Translations under genes and position numbers: made by a program
Notes under the pieces: generated by a model
What the model saw: only the letters and a program-made list of their open reading frames with translations
Databases searched by the model: none
What the model was told of the DNA's origin: nothing
DNA from: Pelotomaculum_C sp050950345
Lineage (GTDB): Bacteria > Bacillota > Desulfotomaculia > Desulfotomaculales > Pelotomaculaceae
Assembly: GCA_050950345.1 (NCBI GenBank)
Contig: JBMNHK010000008.1
Span: 1 to 64,000 of the forward strand
Direction: 5' to 3'
DNA length: 64,000 nt
In this document: positions 1 through 8,588 of the stretch, piece by piece
Layout of the letters: each line of letters opens with the position of its first letter
How positions within the stretch are numbered: the stretch's first letter is position 1

Positions 1-267
1 GGACACATCAGGCCGTACGTACTGCATGGTATCATAAATCGCTAAACCAGCTGTTACAACCCCTCCTGGTGAGTTGATATAAAAATGAATATCTTTTTCA
101 GGATCTTCCGCTTCCAAGAAAAGTAGTTGCGCGATGATCAGATTGGCTACATTGTCATCAATGGGACCACCCAGAAAGACGATGCGGTCTTTTAACAGTC
201 TCGAAAAAATGTCATAAGAACGCTCACCACGGTTGGTCTGCTCGACAACTATAGGGACAAGATTCAT
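1..267 (-). CDS. clpP: ATP-dependent Clp protease proteolytic subunit, N-terminal part (cut by window edge)
   Basis: The 89 visible codons give the ClpP N-terminus: MNLVPIVVEQ, then a segment around ERSYDIFSRLLKDRI, FLGGPIDD and FYINSPGG. ClpP is the serine peptidase ring that degrades unfolded substrates fed by ClpX or ClpC. The catalytic Ser and His would lie beyond base 1 and cannot be checked. It lies 32 bp after tig on the same strand, the usual Firmicutes order tig-clpP-clpX, so co-transcription and a role in protein quality control are likely. The ATG is at 265-267. Confidence 0.95.
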   Translation of the reverse strand, partial: MNLVPIVVEQTNRGERSYDIFSRLLKDRIVFLGGPIDDNVANLIIAQLLFLEAEDPEKDIHFYINSPGGVVTAGLAIYDTMQYVRPDVS

Positions 268-299
268 TGTTCAAGCCTCTTTTCCAGATTTTAATATAC

Positions 300-1637
300 T
301 TATTCTCCAGCATGTTCTTTGGTGCTCTCAACTATAACATCTGCCTTATCTAAAACAACAGCACTTTCTACCAACAAGTTAACAGTTTTCTCCATAACCA
401 GGCTTTCAGTGATGAAGCCGAGTTGTCTTTCCTTTTTCAACATATTATAGAATTCTTCGGGATCCTGCTGGTAATAGGTTGCTACTTTTTTGCATTCTTC
501 TTTGATTTCTTCTTCACTGGGTTTAATACCTTCATATTTAGCAATGGCTTCTAAAACCAGGTTGGTTCTCACCCTGTGTTCAATTTCTGGCATCATCTGC
601 TCCCGCAGCTGTTCCATAGAACCGTTTGTATAGTTCAGATAGGTTTCCAGATCAATACCCTGGCTTTGCAAACGGCTGTCCATATTGCGAATTGACTCAT
701 CTAACTGCGCCTCGATCATTTTTTCGGGGATTTCCACGTTTGCATTGCTCACCGCTATATCGATCACGTCTTGTTTGAATTGCTGCTCCGCCCGCTCTTC
801 AGCATTCTTAATTAATTTATTCCTGATATCTGCTCTTAATTCCTCAATGGTTTCAAACTCACTGACGTCTTTGGCAAATTCATCATCCAACTCCAATAAC
901 TCTTTACGTTTGATGCTCTTTACGGTTATCTCGAAAGTGGCATCTTTTCCTGCTAGCTCCGGGGCCTGATAGTCCGCTGGGAACTTGACCTCAATCTCCT
1001 TCATTTCACCCATAGGCATACCGATGAGCTGCTCTTCGAACCCTGGTATAAAGGATTTTGAGCCAACAGTCAGAGGATAGTCTTTGCCTTCCCCTCCTTC
1101 AAAAGGCTCCCCGTCTATCTTACCCAGAAAGTCAAGTTCAATTTGGTCGCCTTCTTCTACAGTGCCTTCGTCCAGGGGTATAAGCTTAGCATGTCTGTTG
1201 CGGGAACGCTCCAGTTCATATTCAACGTCTCTATCCTGGATCTCAGTAACATTCTTTGCCACTTCAAGACCTTTGTACTGGCCCAAATACACTTCAGGCT
1301 TAACATCAACAGTCGCTTTTATCTGCACCGGTTTTCCGTCTTCCACTTGCATAATTTCAATGTTCGGCTGATCGATGGGCTCAACACCGGTATCTTCCAG
1401 TGCCTGATAGTAGGCTTCCGGTACCAGCGTTTCCATTGCCTCTTCGTAGAGGGCTTCCTTACCGACGAATCTTTCAAATATGGGCCTGGGTGTCTTACCC
1501 TTCCTGAAGCCGGGAATATTAACCTGCTTTACCATATTGCGGTAGGCCCTATCCAGAGCCTGGGAAACTTGTTCAACGTCTACCTCTATGTCCAGTTGTA
1601 CAGTGTTTTTCTCGATTCTTTCCGCAGTAGCCTTCAA
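300..1637 (-). CDS. tig: Trigger factor, ribosome-bound chaperone and peptidyl-prolyl isomerase
   Basis: This 445-residue protein has trigger factor size and architecture. The N-terminal ribosome-binding domain carries the signature GFRKGKTPR near residues 43-51. The FKBP-type PPIase domain follows at about 150-245 (EGDQIELDFLG, IPGFEEQLIGM). The C-terminal helical chaperone domain fills the rest. It binds the ribosome exit tunnel and shields nascent chains. Translation starts at TTG (1635-1637), 9 nt behind GGGGGA; no better start is seen. clpP follows after a 32-bp gap, so folding and proteolysis are probably coupled in one operon. Confidence 0.96.
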   Translation of the reverse strand: MKATAERIEKNTVQLDIEVDVEQVSQALDRAYRNMVKQVNIPGFRKGKTPRPIFERFVGKEALYEEAMETLVPEAYYQALEDTGVEPIDQPNIEIMQVEDGKPVQIKATVDVKPEVYLGQYKGLEVAKNVTEIQDRDVEYELERSRNRHAKLIPLDEGTVEEGDQIELDFLGKIDGEPFEGGEGKDYPLTVGSKSFIPGFEEQLIGMPMGEMKEIEVKFPADYQAPELAGKDATFEITVKSIKRKELLELDDEFAKDVSEFETIEELRADIRNKLIKNAEERAEQQFKQDVIDIAVSNANVEIPEKMIEAQLDESIRNMDSRLQSQGIDLETYLNYTNGSMEQLREQMMPEIEHRVRTNLVLEAIAKYEGIKPSEEEIKEECKKVATYYQQDPEEFYNMLKKERQLGFITESLVMEKTVNLLVESAVVLDKADVIVESTKEHAGE

Positions 1638-2025
1638 GTGATATGATCCCCCTTAGATTTGAAAAATTATCTACTGTGTTATGGTTGCAGAAAAGATAAC
1701 TATTCTTTTATTATATTCATAAATATAATCCATAAATTACAATTACTATTGTATCCAATTTCAATCATTTATTCTCTACTAATGGTTGTTTTCCTCCATT
1801 CAAAACCAAAATACCAAGGCCGAAGCCCTGGCTCCCAACTATTCCATATAAGGCTAGACTCCTTGCTATATATATAATTTGAAGTAACTCTTGCAGCAAG
1901 CCTGACATGTTACCATCCATTATAACTGTAGCTGAATCAATTATCAATAATTAACACAAGTTTTTTAAACAGTAAAACAAATTATACAGGATCAAAAAAC
2001 TCTGCCGGCATCTATCCCCGGGTTC
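1638..2025. other. Non-coding gap between tig and the tRNA cluster
   Basis: AT-rich intergenic stretch between two divergently transcribed units. A 60-codon minus-strand frame at 1765-1947 has no ribosome site and no recognisable motif, so I do not call it. The tig promoter should lie here, but I could not pick a convincing one. Confidence 0.5.
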
Positions 2026-2054
2026 TTGACAACATACTTATTTTTTGTTAACAT
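2026..2054 (+). promoter_or_regulatory. Sigma-A-type promoter of the tRNA cluster
   Basis: A perfect -35 box TTGACA (2026-2031) is followed after 17 bp by TAACAT (2049-2054), one mismatch from TATAAT. It lies about 38 bp upstream of tRNA-His and points at the tRNA genes. Confidence 0.7.
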
Positions 2055-2091
2055 ATCACCTGCGGACGGTATGGAGCCGCAGAGAAAACGT

Positions 2092-2169
2092 GGTGGTTGT
2101 AGCTCAGCTGGTTAGAGCACCAGATTGTGGCTCTGGGGGTCGTGGGTTCGAATCCCATCATCCACCCCA
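2092..2169 (+). tRNA. tRNA-His (GTG)
   Basis: Cloverleaf with D stem GCTC/GAGC, anticodon loop TTGTGGC (anticodon GTG), T loop TTCGAAT and encoded CCA at 2167-2169. The encoded G at 2092 pairs with the discriminator C at 2166, the G-1:C73 pair that identifies tRNA-His. The acceptor stem has one T-T mismatch at its fifth pair. Confidence 0.95.
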
Positions 2170-2177
2170 CTAAAAAT

Positions 2178-2253
2178 TGGGGCGTAGCCAAGCGGTAAGG
2201 CACCGGTCTTTGGAATCGGCATTTCGTTGGTTCGAATCCAGCCGCCCCAGCCA
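2178..2253 (+). tRNA. tRNA-Gln (TTG)
   Basis: Acceptor TGGGGCG pairs with CGCCCCA. The anticodon loop is TCTTTGGA-like with anticodon TTG, the T arm carries GGTTCGAATCC, and CCA is encoded. It is 8 bp behind tRNA-His in the same transcript. Confidence 0.95.
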
Positions 2254-2264
2254 TTTTTTTTTAT

Positions 2265-2340
2265 GAGCCATTAGCTCAGTCGGTAGAGCACCTGACTTTT
2301 AATCAGGGTGTCCCGCGTTCGAGTCGCGGATGGCTCACCA
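2265..2340 (+). tRNA. tRNA-Lys (TTT)
   Basis: Acceptor GAGCCAT pairs with ATGGCTC. The anticodon loop CTTTTAA gives anticodon TTT, the T loop is TTCGAGT, and CCA is encoded at 2338-2340. Last gene of the three-tRNA unit, directly before a terminator. Confidence 0.95.
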
Positions 2341-2344
2341 CCCA

Positions 2345-2373
2345 GGTTCCCATCTACGGGAACCTTTTTATTT
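2345..2373 (+). terminator. Intrinsic terminator of the tRNA unit
   Basis: Perfect 7-bp stem GGTTCCC (2345-2351) and GGGAACC (2358-2364) with a 6-nt loop, then a T-rich tail. Confidence 0.85.
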
Positions 2374-2477
2374 TGCCCAAATCTACTTTAAGCAATAACA
2401 CTAAATGTCCCTCAAGAGGCCTACTTGATAATTAAACAGAATCCCATGGTGATGCGTTTAGATAGGAATAAGGACAT

Positions 2478-2504
2478 TAAAAAACCCCCATTGCGGGGGT
2501 TTTG
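2478..2504 (-). terminator. Intrinsic terminator of the envelope gene block
   Basis: Hairpin of ACCCCC and GGGGGT arms around CATTG, with a run of T on the minus strand. It lies 20 bp after the stop of the zinc-ribbon gene at 2524-3237 and closes the minus-strand block that begins near 16.5 kb. Confidence 0.8.
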
Positions 2505-2523
2505 AATAATCAATAGATTAAAA

Positions 2524-3237
2524 TCATTTGTTTAATAGCGGGCAGGAGCAGCGGTAGCATTTGTCATCATTGATGTCGTTTAGAGTGGAGCAGGCATTGC
2601 AGAATATGATGTCGTCTTTGGATTTATCGTATTTTTCCAGAGTGCCCAACCCTTTGTGATGACGCACCTGATCACCGATCTCAAAATAATTGAACATGGT
2701 ATCGTCATCTTCCGCATATTTGTTTATGATCTTGCCCCGGTCGGTTTTGAAAACGATCGTGTACAAAGTATATCTCTCTGTGTAGTACCCACCGTCGCTA
2801 TCTTTGTGGCGCCGGGTCTTTTTCTCGATCTTTTTATCAATGACCACTCCATCCCACTGCTTGACCCCCATACGACTGAGAGTCGTCAATAAAGCGATGC
2901 TCAGAAACATGCCCCCAATGCCCAGTCCGATATAAAGGGCCTGAGGATTGTCCATTTCAGAACTTGTTTCTCCATAGATGTAAAAACAAACTATTACAAT
3001 AACGGCTAAAATTCCGGCAAAGATAAAGGACCAAGCGGTGACATGGCGCCGGTACCTGGCAAAAGCCGGGTCATTGATCCGCTCTGAATAGCCAATCCGG
3101 TTCTGATTCACTTCGGTTTGTTCAATACGTGTTTCGTGATCCGTTTGGCTTTCTACTGTCTGGGCTAAGGGATTACCACAGTAAGTACAGAATCTGACGC
3201 TTTTATCGGAATCAGCGCCACATTTCGAACAAATCAT
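2524..3237 (-). CDS. Membrane protein with zinc ribbons at both ends
   Basis: 237 residues. The N-terminal ribbon has CxxC pairs (MICSKCGA and FCTYCGNPL, residues 3-24). Two membrane segments follow at about 69-90 (SFIFAGILAVIVIVCFYIYG) and 105-120. A mainly beta domain of about 80 residues comes next, and a second ribbon (FCNAC, CYRCSCPL) ends the chain. Both termini probably face the cytoplasm. The start has AGGGAGG 6 nt upstream. It is the last gene of the envelope block and precedes a terminator. No enzymatic motif is seen. A remnant of a related ribbon lies at 63752-63875. The family is unknown to me. Confidence 0.8.
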   Translation of the reverse strand: MICSKCGADSDKSVRFCTYCGNPLAQTVESQTDHETRIEQTEVNQNRIGYSERINDPAFARYRRHVTAWSFIFAGILAVIVIVCFYIYGETSSEMDNPQALYIGLGIGGMFLSIALLTTLSRMGVKQWDGVVIDKKIEKKTRRHKDSDGGYYTERYTLYTIVFKTDRGKIINKYAEDDDTMFNYFEIGDQVRHHKGLGTLEKYDKSKDDIIFCNACSTLNDINDDKCYRCSCPLLNK

Positions 3238-3427
3238 CTTTTTCCTCCCTATCTCCCTGGTTCCCGTTATTTATGGGCTCGTACTTGCCCCCTAGGTGCG
3301 GGACTTACTAATCTCCCTACGGCTTAGGCCCTTCCTGGGCTAAGACGGGTGAGTCGACAGGGTCGTCGACCCCTACAGGCACAGAGCAACGGTTCTCCTC
3401 ATTCCTCATTCCTCACACTTCCCAATT
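3238..3427 (-). other. 190-bp spacer with inverted repeats inside the envelope block
   Basis: Non-coding stretch between two genes of the block. It contains two GTCGAC sites 6 bp apart, an imperfect hairpin with CTTAG and CTAAG arms, and a short direct repeat CATTCCTCATTCCTCA. No T-run follows, so it is not a clear terminator. It may partly uncouple expression of the last gene. Confidence 0.4.
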
Positions 3428-5329
3428 CTACCGGCCTCCGTAGCTGCTGCCCCCGCCGCCGCCACCTCCGCCGCCGGAGAATCCGCCCCCGCCGCCGGAA
3501 CCGGATGAAGACTTGCTGACTGCCTTTTCAGCAGATCGCAGAGCTCTTTCGAAAGATTCGCCTATCCCATCGAAGGAATTGGTCAGGGCATTCATGCCGG
3601 TATAATAGGTTCCATACATCATCCATCCTTGACCGAAGCGATAATTTCCCTCCTGCATATTGGGGAAAACTACTTCCAACTGCTTGATGACTTCTTTGGC
3701 TATGCCCAGTGTGACCGCAAAAACCAGATAATGCTCCCAGATGATAAGGCTGGGTATCTCATGGCGCTGCATCTCCGAAAAATGTTCCAGGAATCTTTTG
3801 AATGCCGCCCAGCGCACATAGTCTTCCTGACCGGTCACGGAGCGTCGTTTGAAAAAGCGCGGAACGAAGAAAATGATGATTCCGGCAATCATCATCGCCC
3901 AGCCGATAGCCCCGATCCGGGCGGCCTGAACAAAACCTATTACAAAAAGTGCAGCTCCGCCCAACACGGTGAAAAGCGTAAGATTACCCCGGCTGTCAAA
4001 GAAATTGTACTCTTCGCATTTAGCTATGATGCCGGAAGTCCATTCTCTCCACCAGAGATGAAATTCTTCGCCATTCTTTTTAGCGTATTCTTCAATGTCG
4101 GTTAAATATATATAGCCCTTACCGCCGCCGATATCGTTTTTGAGATAATCGATAAGTTCTGCTTCATGAGGCCTAAGTACTGCTTCTTCCGGTTTTCTTA
4201 AACTGGCTGGTTCCGTTGCCGGCAGAAAACTTAGCCGGAAGGTAGTGACTTCTTTGCTGCCCAGGAACTTGCGCTGCTGTACGGTGTCCTCCTCGAGAAA
4301 GAGGAACTTCCGACGGGCTAAGTCCATGATAGTAGCCGTGATATCATTGGCCTTCATGGTTTTGAAATTCCACAACACACTGAGCTCCGCCGGGCTGTAT
4401 GATGCGGGCAACTCCCGATAATAATCGCCGTTAAAAGTTGTGGGGTGTTTGCGGCCGTATCTGCGCCATAACATAAATACGCTGACTAAAGCCGCTAATA
4501 CAATGCCGGCGCAAAAACCCAATTGCGCCCGGGCCATGGCCCGTTCCTTATTGGCCTGCTCTGCCCAGCCCTTTTCCTCGGATATGATCCTGACCAGAGC
4601 CGGTTGATCGTAATAGACTTCCGCCGGCGCCCCGGCAAACAGGCTGACGGGCATGAGAACCCGTCCTTCCATAAATGTATAAGGAGGCAGATTTTTGACT
4701 TTTAACACGACTTCATTGGGGCCAGAAAAATCCACTTCCCCATTTAAGGGTCCATGCCCCCAGATGCGGATATCTTCCCCTTGCTTGAATTGTTCTGCAC
4801 CCGGCGGTAAAGTCAGGTTCACCTGTACATAGGAAATCTTATTGCCGTTGGCTTCCCCGATGAATTTGCGATAGAGTTCTGCCGTATCCTGATAGATTTT
4901 AACAGCATTGAGCACCCGGTAAGAAACGTCGAAGGTGCGGACCTGATCATAGGCGTCGATGCTCCAGTCAATGAGAATATCCCCGCCTTCGGGTTTGGTC
5001 AGGTAGGTTCCCGGGGGTCCGTATGCGGTGCCGGGATTAAATTCATATGGCTGGCCGTTTTCACTGACCTGTACTTCGACAATTGGGGTGTTCCCCTGGG
5101 GGATCTTCACATAAAAACCGTTCCACCGTCCGGAAAAATCAATCGTGATCCTTTCGGTGACCCGCATGGATGCATCCGGCAGCACCTGGGCATCCACAAT
5201 GACCTGCTCCATGGTCAAGGAGCGATCCGCCCATGCCGGAGTCGTCATAACGGCCAGGACCAAGAACAAGCCCATTAAGACACCGAAAACAGCGGATGGG
5301 AAATGGCGGGAAGACATTTTTCGTATCAT
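3428..5329 (-). CDS. DUF2207-family membrane protein with glycine-rich tail
   Basis: 633 residues. A signal peptide (LFLVLAVMTTPAWA, cut near residue 34) precedes an extracellular beta domain with the DUF2207 pattern: a D-G-S-M-R-V-T-E-like strand, an R-W-N-G-F-Y motif and later YRVLNAV. Membrane segments lie at about 270-290 and 445-485. A cytoplasmic helical part follows, and the last 25 residues are almost only Gly and Ser (GGGGGFSGGGG). In this family the Gly tail is typical and the biochemical role is unknown. LemA lies directly upstream with 15 bp between, a pairing often seen in bacteria. The start has GAGGAG 9 nt upstream. Confidence 0.88.
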   Translation of the reverse strand: MIRKMSSRHFPSAVFGVLMGLFLVLAVMTTPAWADRSLTMEQVIVDAQVLPDASMRVTERITIDFSGRWNGFYVKIPQGNTPIVEVQVSENGQPYEFNPGTAYGPPGTYLTKPEGGDILIDWSIDAYDQVRTFDVSYRVLNAVKIYQDTAELYRKFIGEANGNKISYVQVNLTLPPGAEQFKQGEDIRIWGHGPLNGEVDFSGPNEVVLKVKNLPPYTFMEGRVLMPVSLFAGAPAEVYYDQPALVRIISEEKGWAEQANKERAMARAQLGFCAGIVLAALVSVFMLWRRYGRKHPTTFNGDYYRELPASYSPAELSVLWNFKTMKANDITATIMDLARRKFLFLEEDTVQQRKFLGSKEVTTFRLSFLPATEPASLRKPEEAVLRPHEAELIDYLKNDIGGGKGYIYLTDIEEYAKKNGEEFHLWWREWTSGIIAKCEEYNFFDSRGNLTLFTVLGGAALFVIGFVQAARIGAIGWAMMIAGIIIFFVPRFFKRRSVTGQEDYVRWAAFKRFLEHFSEMQRHEIPSLIIWEHYLVFAVTLGIAKEVIKQLEVVFPNMQEGNYRFGQGWMMYGTYYTGMNALTNSFDGIGESFERALRSAEKAVSKSSSGSGGGGGFSGGGGGGGGGSSYGGR

Positions 5330-5344
5330 GCTGGCATCTCCTCT

Positions 5345-5902
5345 TTAAAACTCCACTTTCACAGCCTGACGCGCATTAGGTTCTCCCTGCAGGTTGAAGT
5401 AATCCACCATGGCAAATCCCAGCATACCTGCTACCAGGTTAGTGGGGAATAACTCGATCTTGGTGTTGAACTTTTGCACAGTATCATTATAGAATTGGCG
5501 GGCAAAAGCGATTTTGCTCTCGGTATCAGTAAGTTCGGCCTGCAGCTGCATGAAATTAGTATTGGCTTTTAGATCCGGATAAGCCTCGGCTACGGCAAAC
5601 AAGGAGCGCAGAGCACTGCTCAGCATATTCTCCGCTTGCATCTGCTCCTGGATGTTTCTTGCATTCATAGCCATGTTCCGGGCTTGAGTTACGCTTTCCA
5701 AAGTCGACTTCTCGTGCTGAGCATAACCTTTGACAGCGCCGACCAGATTGGGAATCAGGTCATAGCGCCGCTTCAACTGTACATCCACCTGAGCCCAGGC
5801 ATTCTGCACCCTCTGCCTCAGTTGCACCAGGCTGTTATAGGCACTGATCAGGAATATGGCTAATAAGACTACGATCACACCTAGAATTGTTAATCCAATC
5901 AT
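5345..5902 (-). CDS. lemA: LemA family protein
   Basis: 185 residues from the chosen ATG at 5902, which has AGGAG 10 nt upstream; the in-frame ATG 18 bp further up lacks such a site. One N-terminal membrane helix (IGLTILGVIVVLLAIFLI) precedes the LemA core: VQNAWAQVDVQLKRRYDLIPNLV, then ES-VTQARN, and the family C-terminus with FPTNLVAGMLGF and YFNLQGEP. LemA proteins are helical, membrane-anchored and of uncertain function. They frequently lie beside DUF2207 genes, as here. A C-terminal remnant of a second lemA is at 63879-63970. Confidence 0.93.
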   Translation of the reverse strand: MIGLTILGVIVVLLAIFLISAYNSLVQLRQRVQNAWAQVDVQLKRRYDLIPNLVGAVKGYAQHEKSTLESVTQARNMAMNARNIQEQMQAENMLSSALRSLFAVAEAYPDLKANTNFMQLQAELTDTESKIAFARQFYNDTVQKFNTKIELFPTNLVAGMLGFAMVDYFNLQGEPNARQAVKVEF

Positions 5903-5989
5903 ATTTCTTTGTCTCCTCATTAATAAAAATCTTAGAGAGAGTATTTCTACCCTTTCTATATCCAGCTTCTGAAACTCCTGGCATTTCGC

Positions 5990-6094
5990 CTACATAAACA
6001 TGGTAAAACCCACGATCTCTCCCGGTTCCTTATTAAATGGCACCCCGGCAGCCTCAATGGCTTCCGGCACCCGGTCAAAATTGTTGATGATCAT
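5990..6094 (-). CDS. Small conserved protein of 34 residues
   Basis: Short ORF starting MIINNFDRVPEA and ending GEIVGFTMFM. It begins 1 bp after the stop of the preceding small gene. Its reality is supported by an independent remnant at 63971-64000 that ends EIEGFSMFM and is likewise followed directly by lemA sequence. That conservation at the same position argues for a translated peptide, or for the tail of a larger protein broken here. No function is known. Confidence 0.5.
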   Translation of the reverse strand: MIINNFDRVPEAIEAAGVPFNKEPGEIVGFTMFM

Positions 6095-6095
6095 G

Positions 6096-6317
6096 CTACT
6101 CTTCCAGGGGCAAGGCACTGATTCGTTTCTCCTCCTGGGTGGCCAGACCACTGACAGCTCCCCATTCACCGGCCTGCTCCTGTTCCCAATCTATGGCTGC
6201 TGCACCGATCACAGCCGGTGTCACATAGAAAAACAGGGCCAACCCGACAATATGCCTAATACCAGGGCTAATCGCCTCCAAAGTTCCATCGCACTTGCTG
6301 TGCCCGTCATGTTTCAC
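6096..6317 (-). CDS. Small one-helix membrane protein, possibly frameshifted at its start
   Basis: 73 residues if started at GTG 6317, with one membrane helix around HIVGLALFFYVTPAVIGAAAI and a charged tail. An ATG at 6302-6304 in another frame, behind GGGGAGACG, gives MTGTASAMELWRRLALVLGI, a more protein-like membrane start. It would need a one-base shift near 6250 to join the rest. Either the true start is the GTG, or the gene carries a frameshift or sequencing error. It sits between a zinc-ribbon gene and the lemA group and may be an accessory membrane subunit. Confidence 0.5.
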   Translation of the reverse strand: MKHDGHSKCDGTLEAISPGIRHIVGLALFFYVTPAVIGAAAIDWEQEQAGEWGAVSGLATQEEKRISALPLEE

Positions 6318-6329
6318 TCGTCTCCCCTG

Positions 6330-7433
6330 CTAATAACTCTGGGCACGGTCATCTTTGATATCCATATAATTCGGGCACCATTTTATGATCGTGCTGGCTG
6401 CTTGAGCCGGATCTATTTTAGTCATGGCAGTCATTTTATAGTATTCAAAATTTCCGCCGGGAGATGTAACGTAGACACTGCCCCGTCCCGGTGCATAATA
6501 GGTAAGACTTTGAAACCCAGCAGCCTGATTATCCTCCCGCAATAACAGGCAGTCTTCGAATTTGGTAAAACCCAGGTCCAGATCCACACCCATGTCCATG
6601 ACCTCATAAATGGTTGATCCATACTCGGTATCATAGCTCCAGGTCTGCCCCACCCTCATATTGTTTTTCAAGACCGGGTATATTTCAAAGGGGGCTACGT
6701 CCATGATATAATAAGTCCCATCGGCTCTCTCCACATAATGAAAACCAAAACCATATTCCTCACCCATATCAATGCCCACTTCCACTTCAGTGACCCGAAC
6801 CGATTTGTGAGGAACGGCCTGTCCACTGATCCGGTCTACTATCCCTGACATTCCATCGGGATAATTGACATAGAAAGTACACTTTAAGCCTGGTTCGGGC
6901 AAATAAGTTGCTGCCCGGGACAAATCAGCCTGAGGCGTACCCTGAGCAGACACGCCGGATGCATTCTGTCCGCCGGCATTAGCGGCCGGGCTGCCGTTTT
7001 GCTTGGTCACTGGTTGCCCAGGTATGGCCTTACCAACCGGATCATCTTTGGAAAGCCACCAATAGGCACCTCCGCCAGCCAGGAATAACACCACCAACAC
7101 CGAGATCATGATGACCAGTGCATTTTTGCTCCCGGATGGATTAGTTCCCTGTGGAGCATAGCTTCTGCCAGGCATGGGCCCGGGACCTGCTGCTGGCGGT
7201 GCTGATGGAGCATAGGGCGGAGCTGTATTCTGGGGCGGTTGATAGCTCCGCTGGGGCTGTTGATAAGCTGGTGCTGCAGGAGGTGGTGCCACCGGCTGCC
7301 CCGGCGTGATCGGCACAGCAGATGCCGCAGGCTTTGCTGTCATGGAATTGATATCAAAGCCGCACTCGCCGCAAAACCTGTCTCCTGGTGTAAGCGGCGC
7401 CCCGCAGCCCGGGCAGAATTTTAATTCACTCAT
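6330..7433 (-). CDS. Zinc-ribbon, proline-rich, single-pass membrane protein
   Basis: 367 residues. An N-terminal zinc ribbon (FCPGCGAPL and FCGECGFD, residues 6-27) faces the cytoplasm. It is followed by a Pro/Ala/Gln-rich linker to about 100, one membrane helix (ALVIMISVLVVLFLAGGGAYWW, about 104-125) and an extracellular domain of about 190 residues from TYLPEPGLKC onward. That domain is predicted mainly beta, with no catalytic motif visible. Ribbon, linker, helix and outer domain together suggest a bitopic sensor or scaffold. AAGGAAG lies 8 nt before the ATG. It follows the next ribbon protein after 16 bp. Confidence 0.8.
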   Translation of the reverse strand: MSELKFCPGCGAPLTPGDRFCGECGFDINSMTAKPAASAVPITPGQPVAPPPAAPAYQQPQRSYQPPQNTAPPYAPSAPPAAGPGPMPGRSYAPQGTNPSGSKNALVIMISVLVVLFLAGGGAYWWLSKDDPVGKAIPGQPVTKQNGSPAANAGGQNASGVSAQGTPQADLSRAATYLPEPGLKCTFYVNYPDGMSGIVDRISGQAVPHKSVRVTEVEVGIDMGEEYGFGFHYVERADGTYYIMDVAPFEIYPVLKNNMRVGQTWSYDTEYGSTIYEVMDMGVDLDLGFTKFEDCLLLREDNQAAGFQSLTYYAPGRGSVYVTSPGGNFEYYKMTAMTKIDPAQAASTIIKWCPNYMDIKDDRAQSY

Positions 7434-7449
7434 GTCGGTTCACTTCCTT

Positions 7450-8562
7450 TTATATTGCCGTTCCACAACTGGTACAGAATTTCTTGCCGGGTTTCAATTC
7501 CGCCCCGCACTGCCCGCAGAATTTCATGGCCGGGGCTTGCCGGGGAGCTGCCTGGGCTGGGGCTGTTCCACCGATGGCTTTTTGCAGAGCCTCGATCCAT
7601 TTCATCAATGCCTGGACCAGTTCCGGCAAAGTAATGGCCTGATGCCGAAAGCGCGCGTCTCCTCCTGCCCCGATCTCAAAGGAGAAGAGATGATTGGCAA
7701 ATGCCGTGGGGGTCAAAAATATGCGGGAAAGGCTTTTTTCCTGTCCTTTGACCAAAGCAGAGGCCTGACAGCTAATGGATCCCAACCAGCTGGTAATGAT
7801 CTCGGTACCCATGAGACGCGAACGCTCTCCTAAAGTCAGGACATTCTCATGACTGGCTAAAAACCCCAGTTCCTCTACTTTCTTAATGTGCTCGGGTTTC
7901 AGGGCGATATTGATCCCCTTGAGCCCGGCGGTGATCTCAAACATGGTGGGCAAAAGCCAGCGTTTGTCCTGGCTGGCCAGGGCGCGTTTGAGCAAATCTA
8001 CAAAATCCCCGGTACGGATGCTCAGGCTTAATTCGCCCGAATACGCCAGCATGCTCTCCATGTAGGATCGCCGGTAAATGTCAATGCAGTGCAAGGCACA
8101 AACCAGGACTTCCATGGGGAGAACCTCGGGGAACACCGATGGATAGTTGCCGGCAGCTTTGGAGGCATAGATATCTGACCACCACTGTAGAAACGATTCT
8201 TCATTGTCAAACAGCATCAGCAGAGTATTACCGTCACTGCCCTGAAAATGGGCTAAAACATCATTATCGTCCAGGGAAAGAAGAGCATGATAGGTTTCTT
8301 CAGCCGAACCGGCTCCCCCGCGATTAAATTCAATTTTCAGATCCGGTGCCAGTATTTTATTGGCGATGGATGTGAAATTAGCACTCTCAGCCAGTGGTCT
8401 GAATAACTCCGAAGGACTGCTGGTGGCAGCCTGTTCCGCATTATAACTGTACAGCGAAAGTCCATTGCCATTCAATCCAGATCGTCTGAACAAATGGTTG
8501 ATATCTGCCGGAGCCAGCTTGAATATTTCAACATCGCCCGGCTTTTCCATATTTACTCCCAT
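7450..8562 (-). CDS. Cytoplasmic protein with C-terminal zinc ribbon, unknown family
   Basis: 370 residues from the ATG at 8562, which has AGGAGG 7 nt upstream; the longer frame to 8592 lacks a site. No signal peptide or membrane helix is seen. The chain may be two related halves of about 170 residues (LAPADINHLFRRSG and LKPEHIKKVEELGF). It ends in a zinc ribbon (FCGQCGAEL, FCTSCGTAI). It lies 26 bp behind the giant exoprotein gene. A soluble, two-lobed partner encoded next to a large secreted protein could be a dedicated chaperone; the layout loosely recalls EspG-type chaperones, but this is speculation. Confidence 0.75.
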   Translation of the reverse strand: MGVNMEKPGDVEIFKLAPADINHLFRRSGLNGNGLSLYSYNAEQAATSSPSELFRPLAESANFTSIANKILAPDLKIEFNRGGAGSAEETYHALLSLDDNDVLAHFQGSDGNTLLMLFDNEESFLQWWSDIYASKAAGNYPSVFPEVLPMEVLVCALHCIDIYRRSYMESMLAYSGELSLSIRTGDFVDLLKRALASQDKRWLLPTMFEITAGLKGINIALKPEHIKKVEELGFLASHENVLTLGERSRLMGTEIITSWLGSISCQASALVKGQEKSLSRIFLTPTAFANHLFSFEIGAGGDARFRHQAITLPELVQALMKWIEALQKAIGGTAPAQAAPRQAPAMKFCGQCGAELKPGKKFCTSCGTAI

Positions 8563-8588
8563 ATCAATGCCTCCTGTCGCTTGTTTTA

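Noticed and set aside
1765..1947. 60-codon minus ORF between tig and the tRNAs
   Set aside because: No ribosome site, no family pattern, AT-rich spacer composition.
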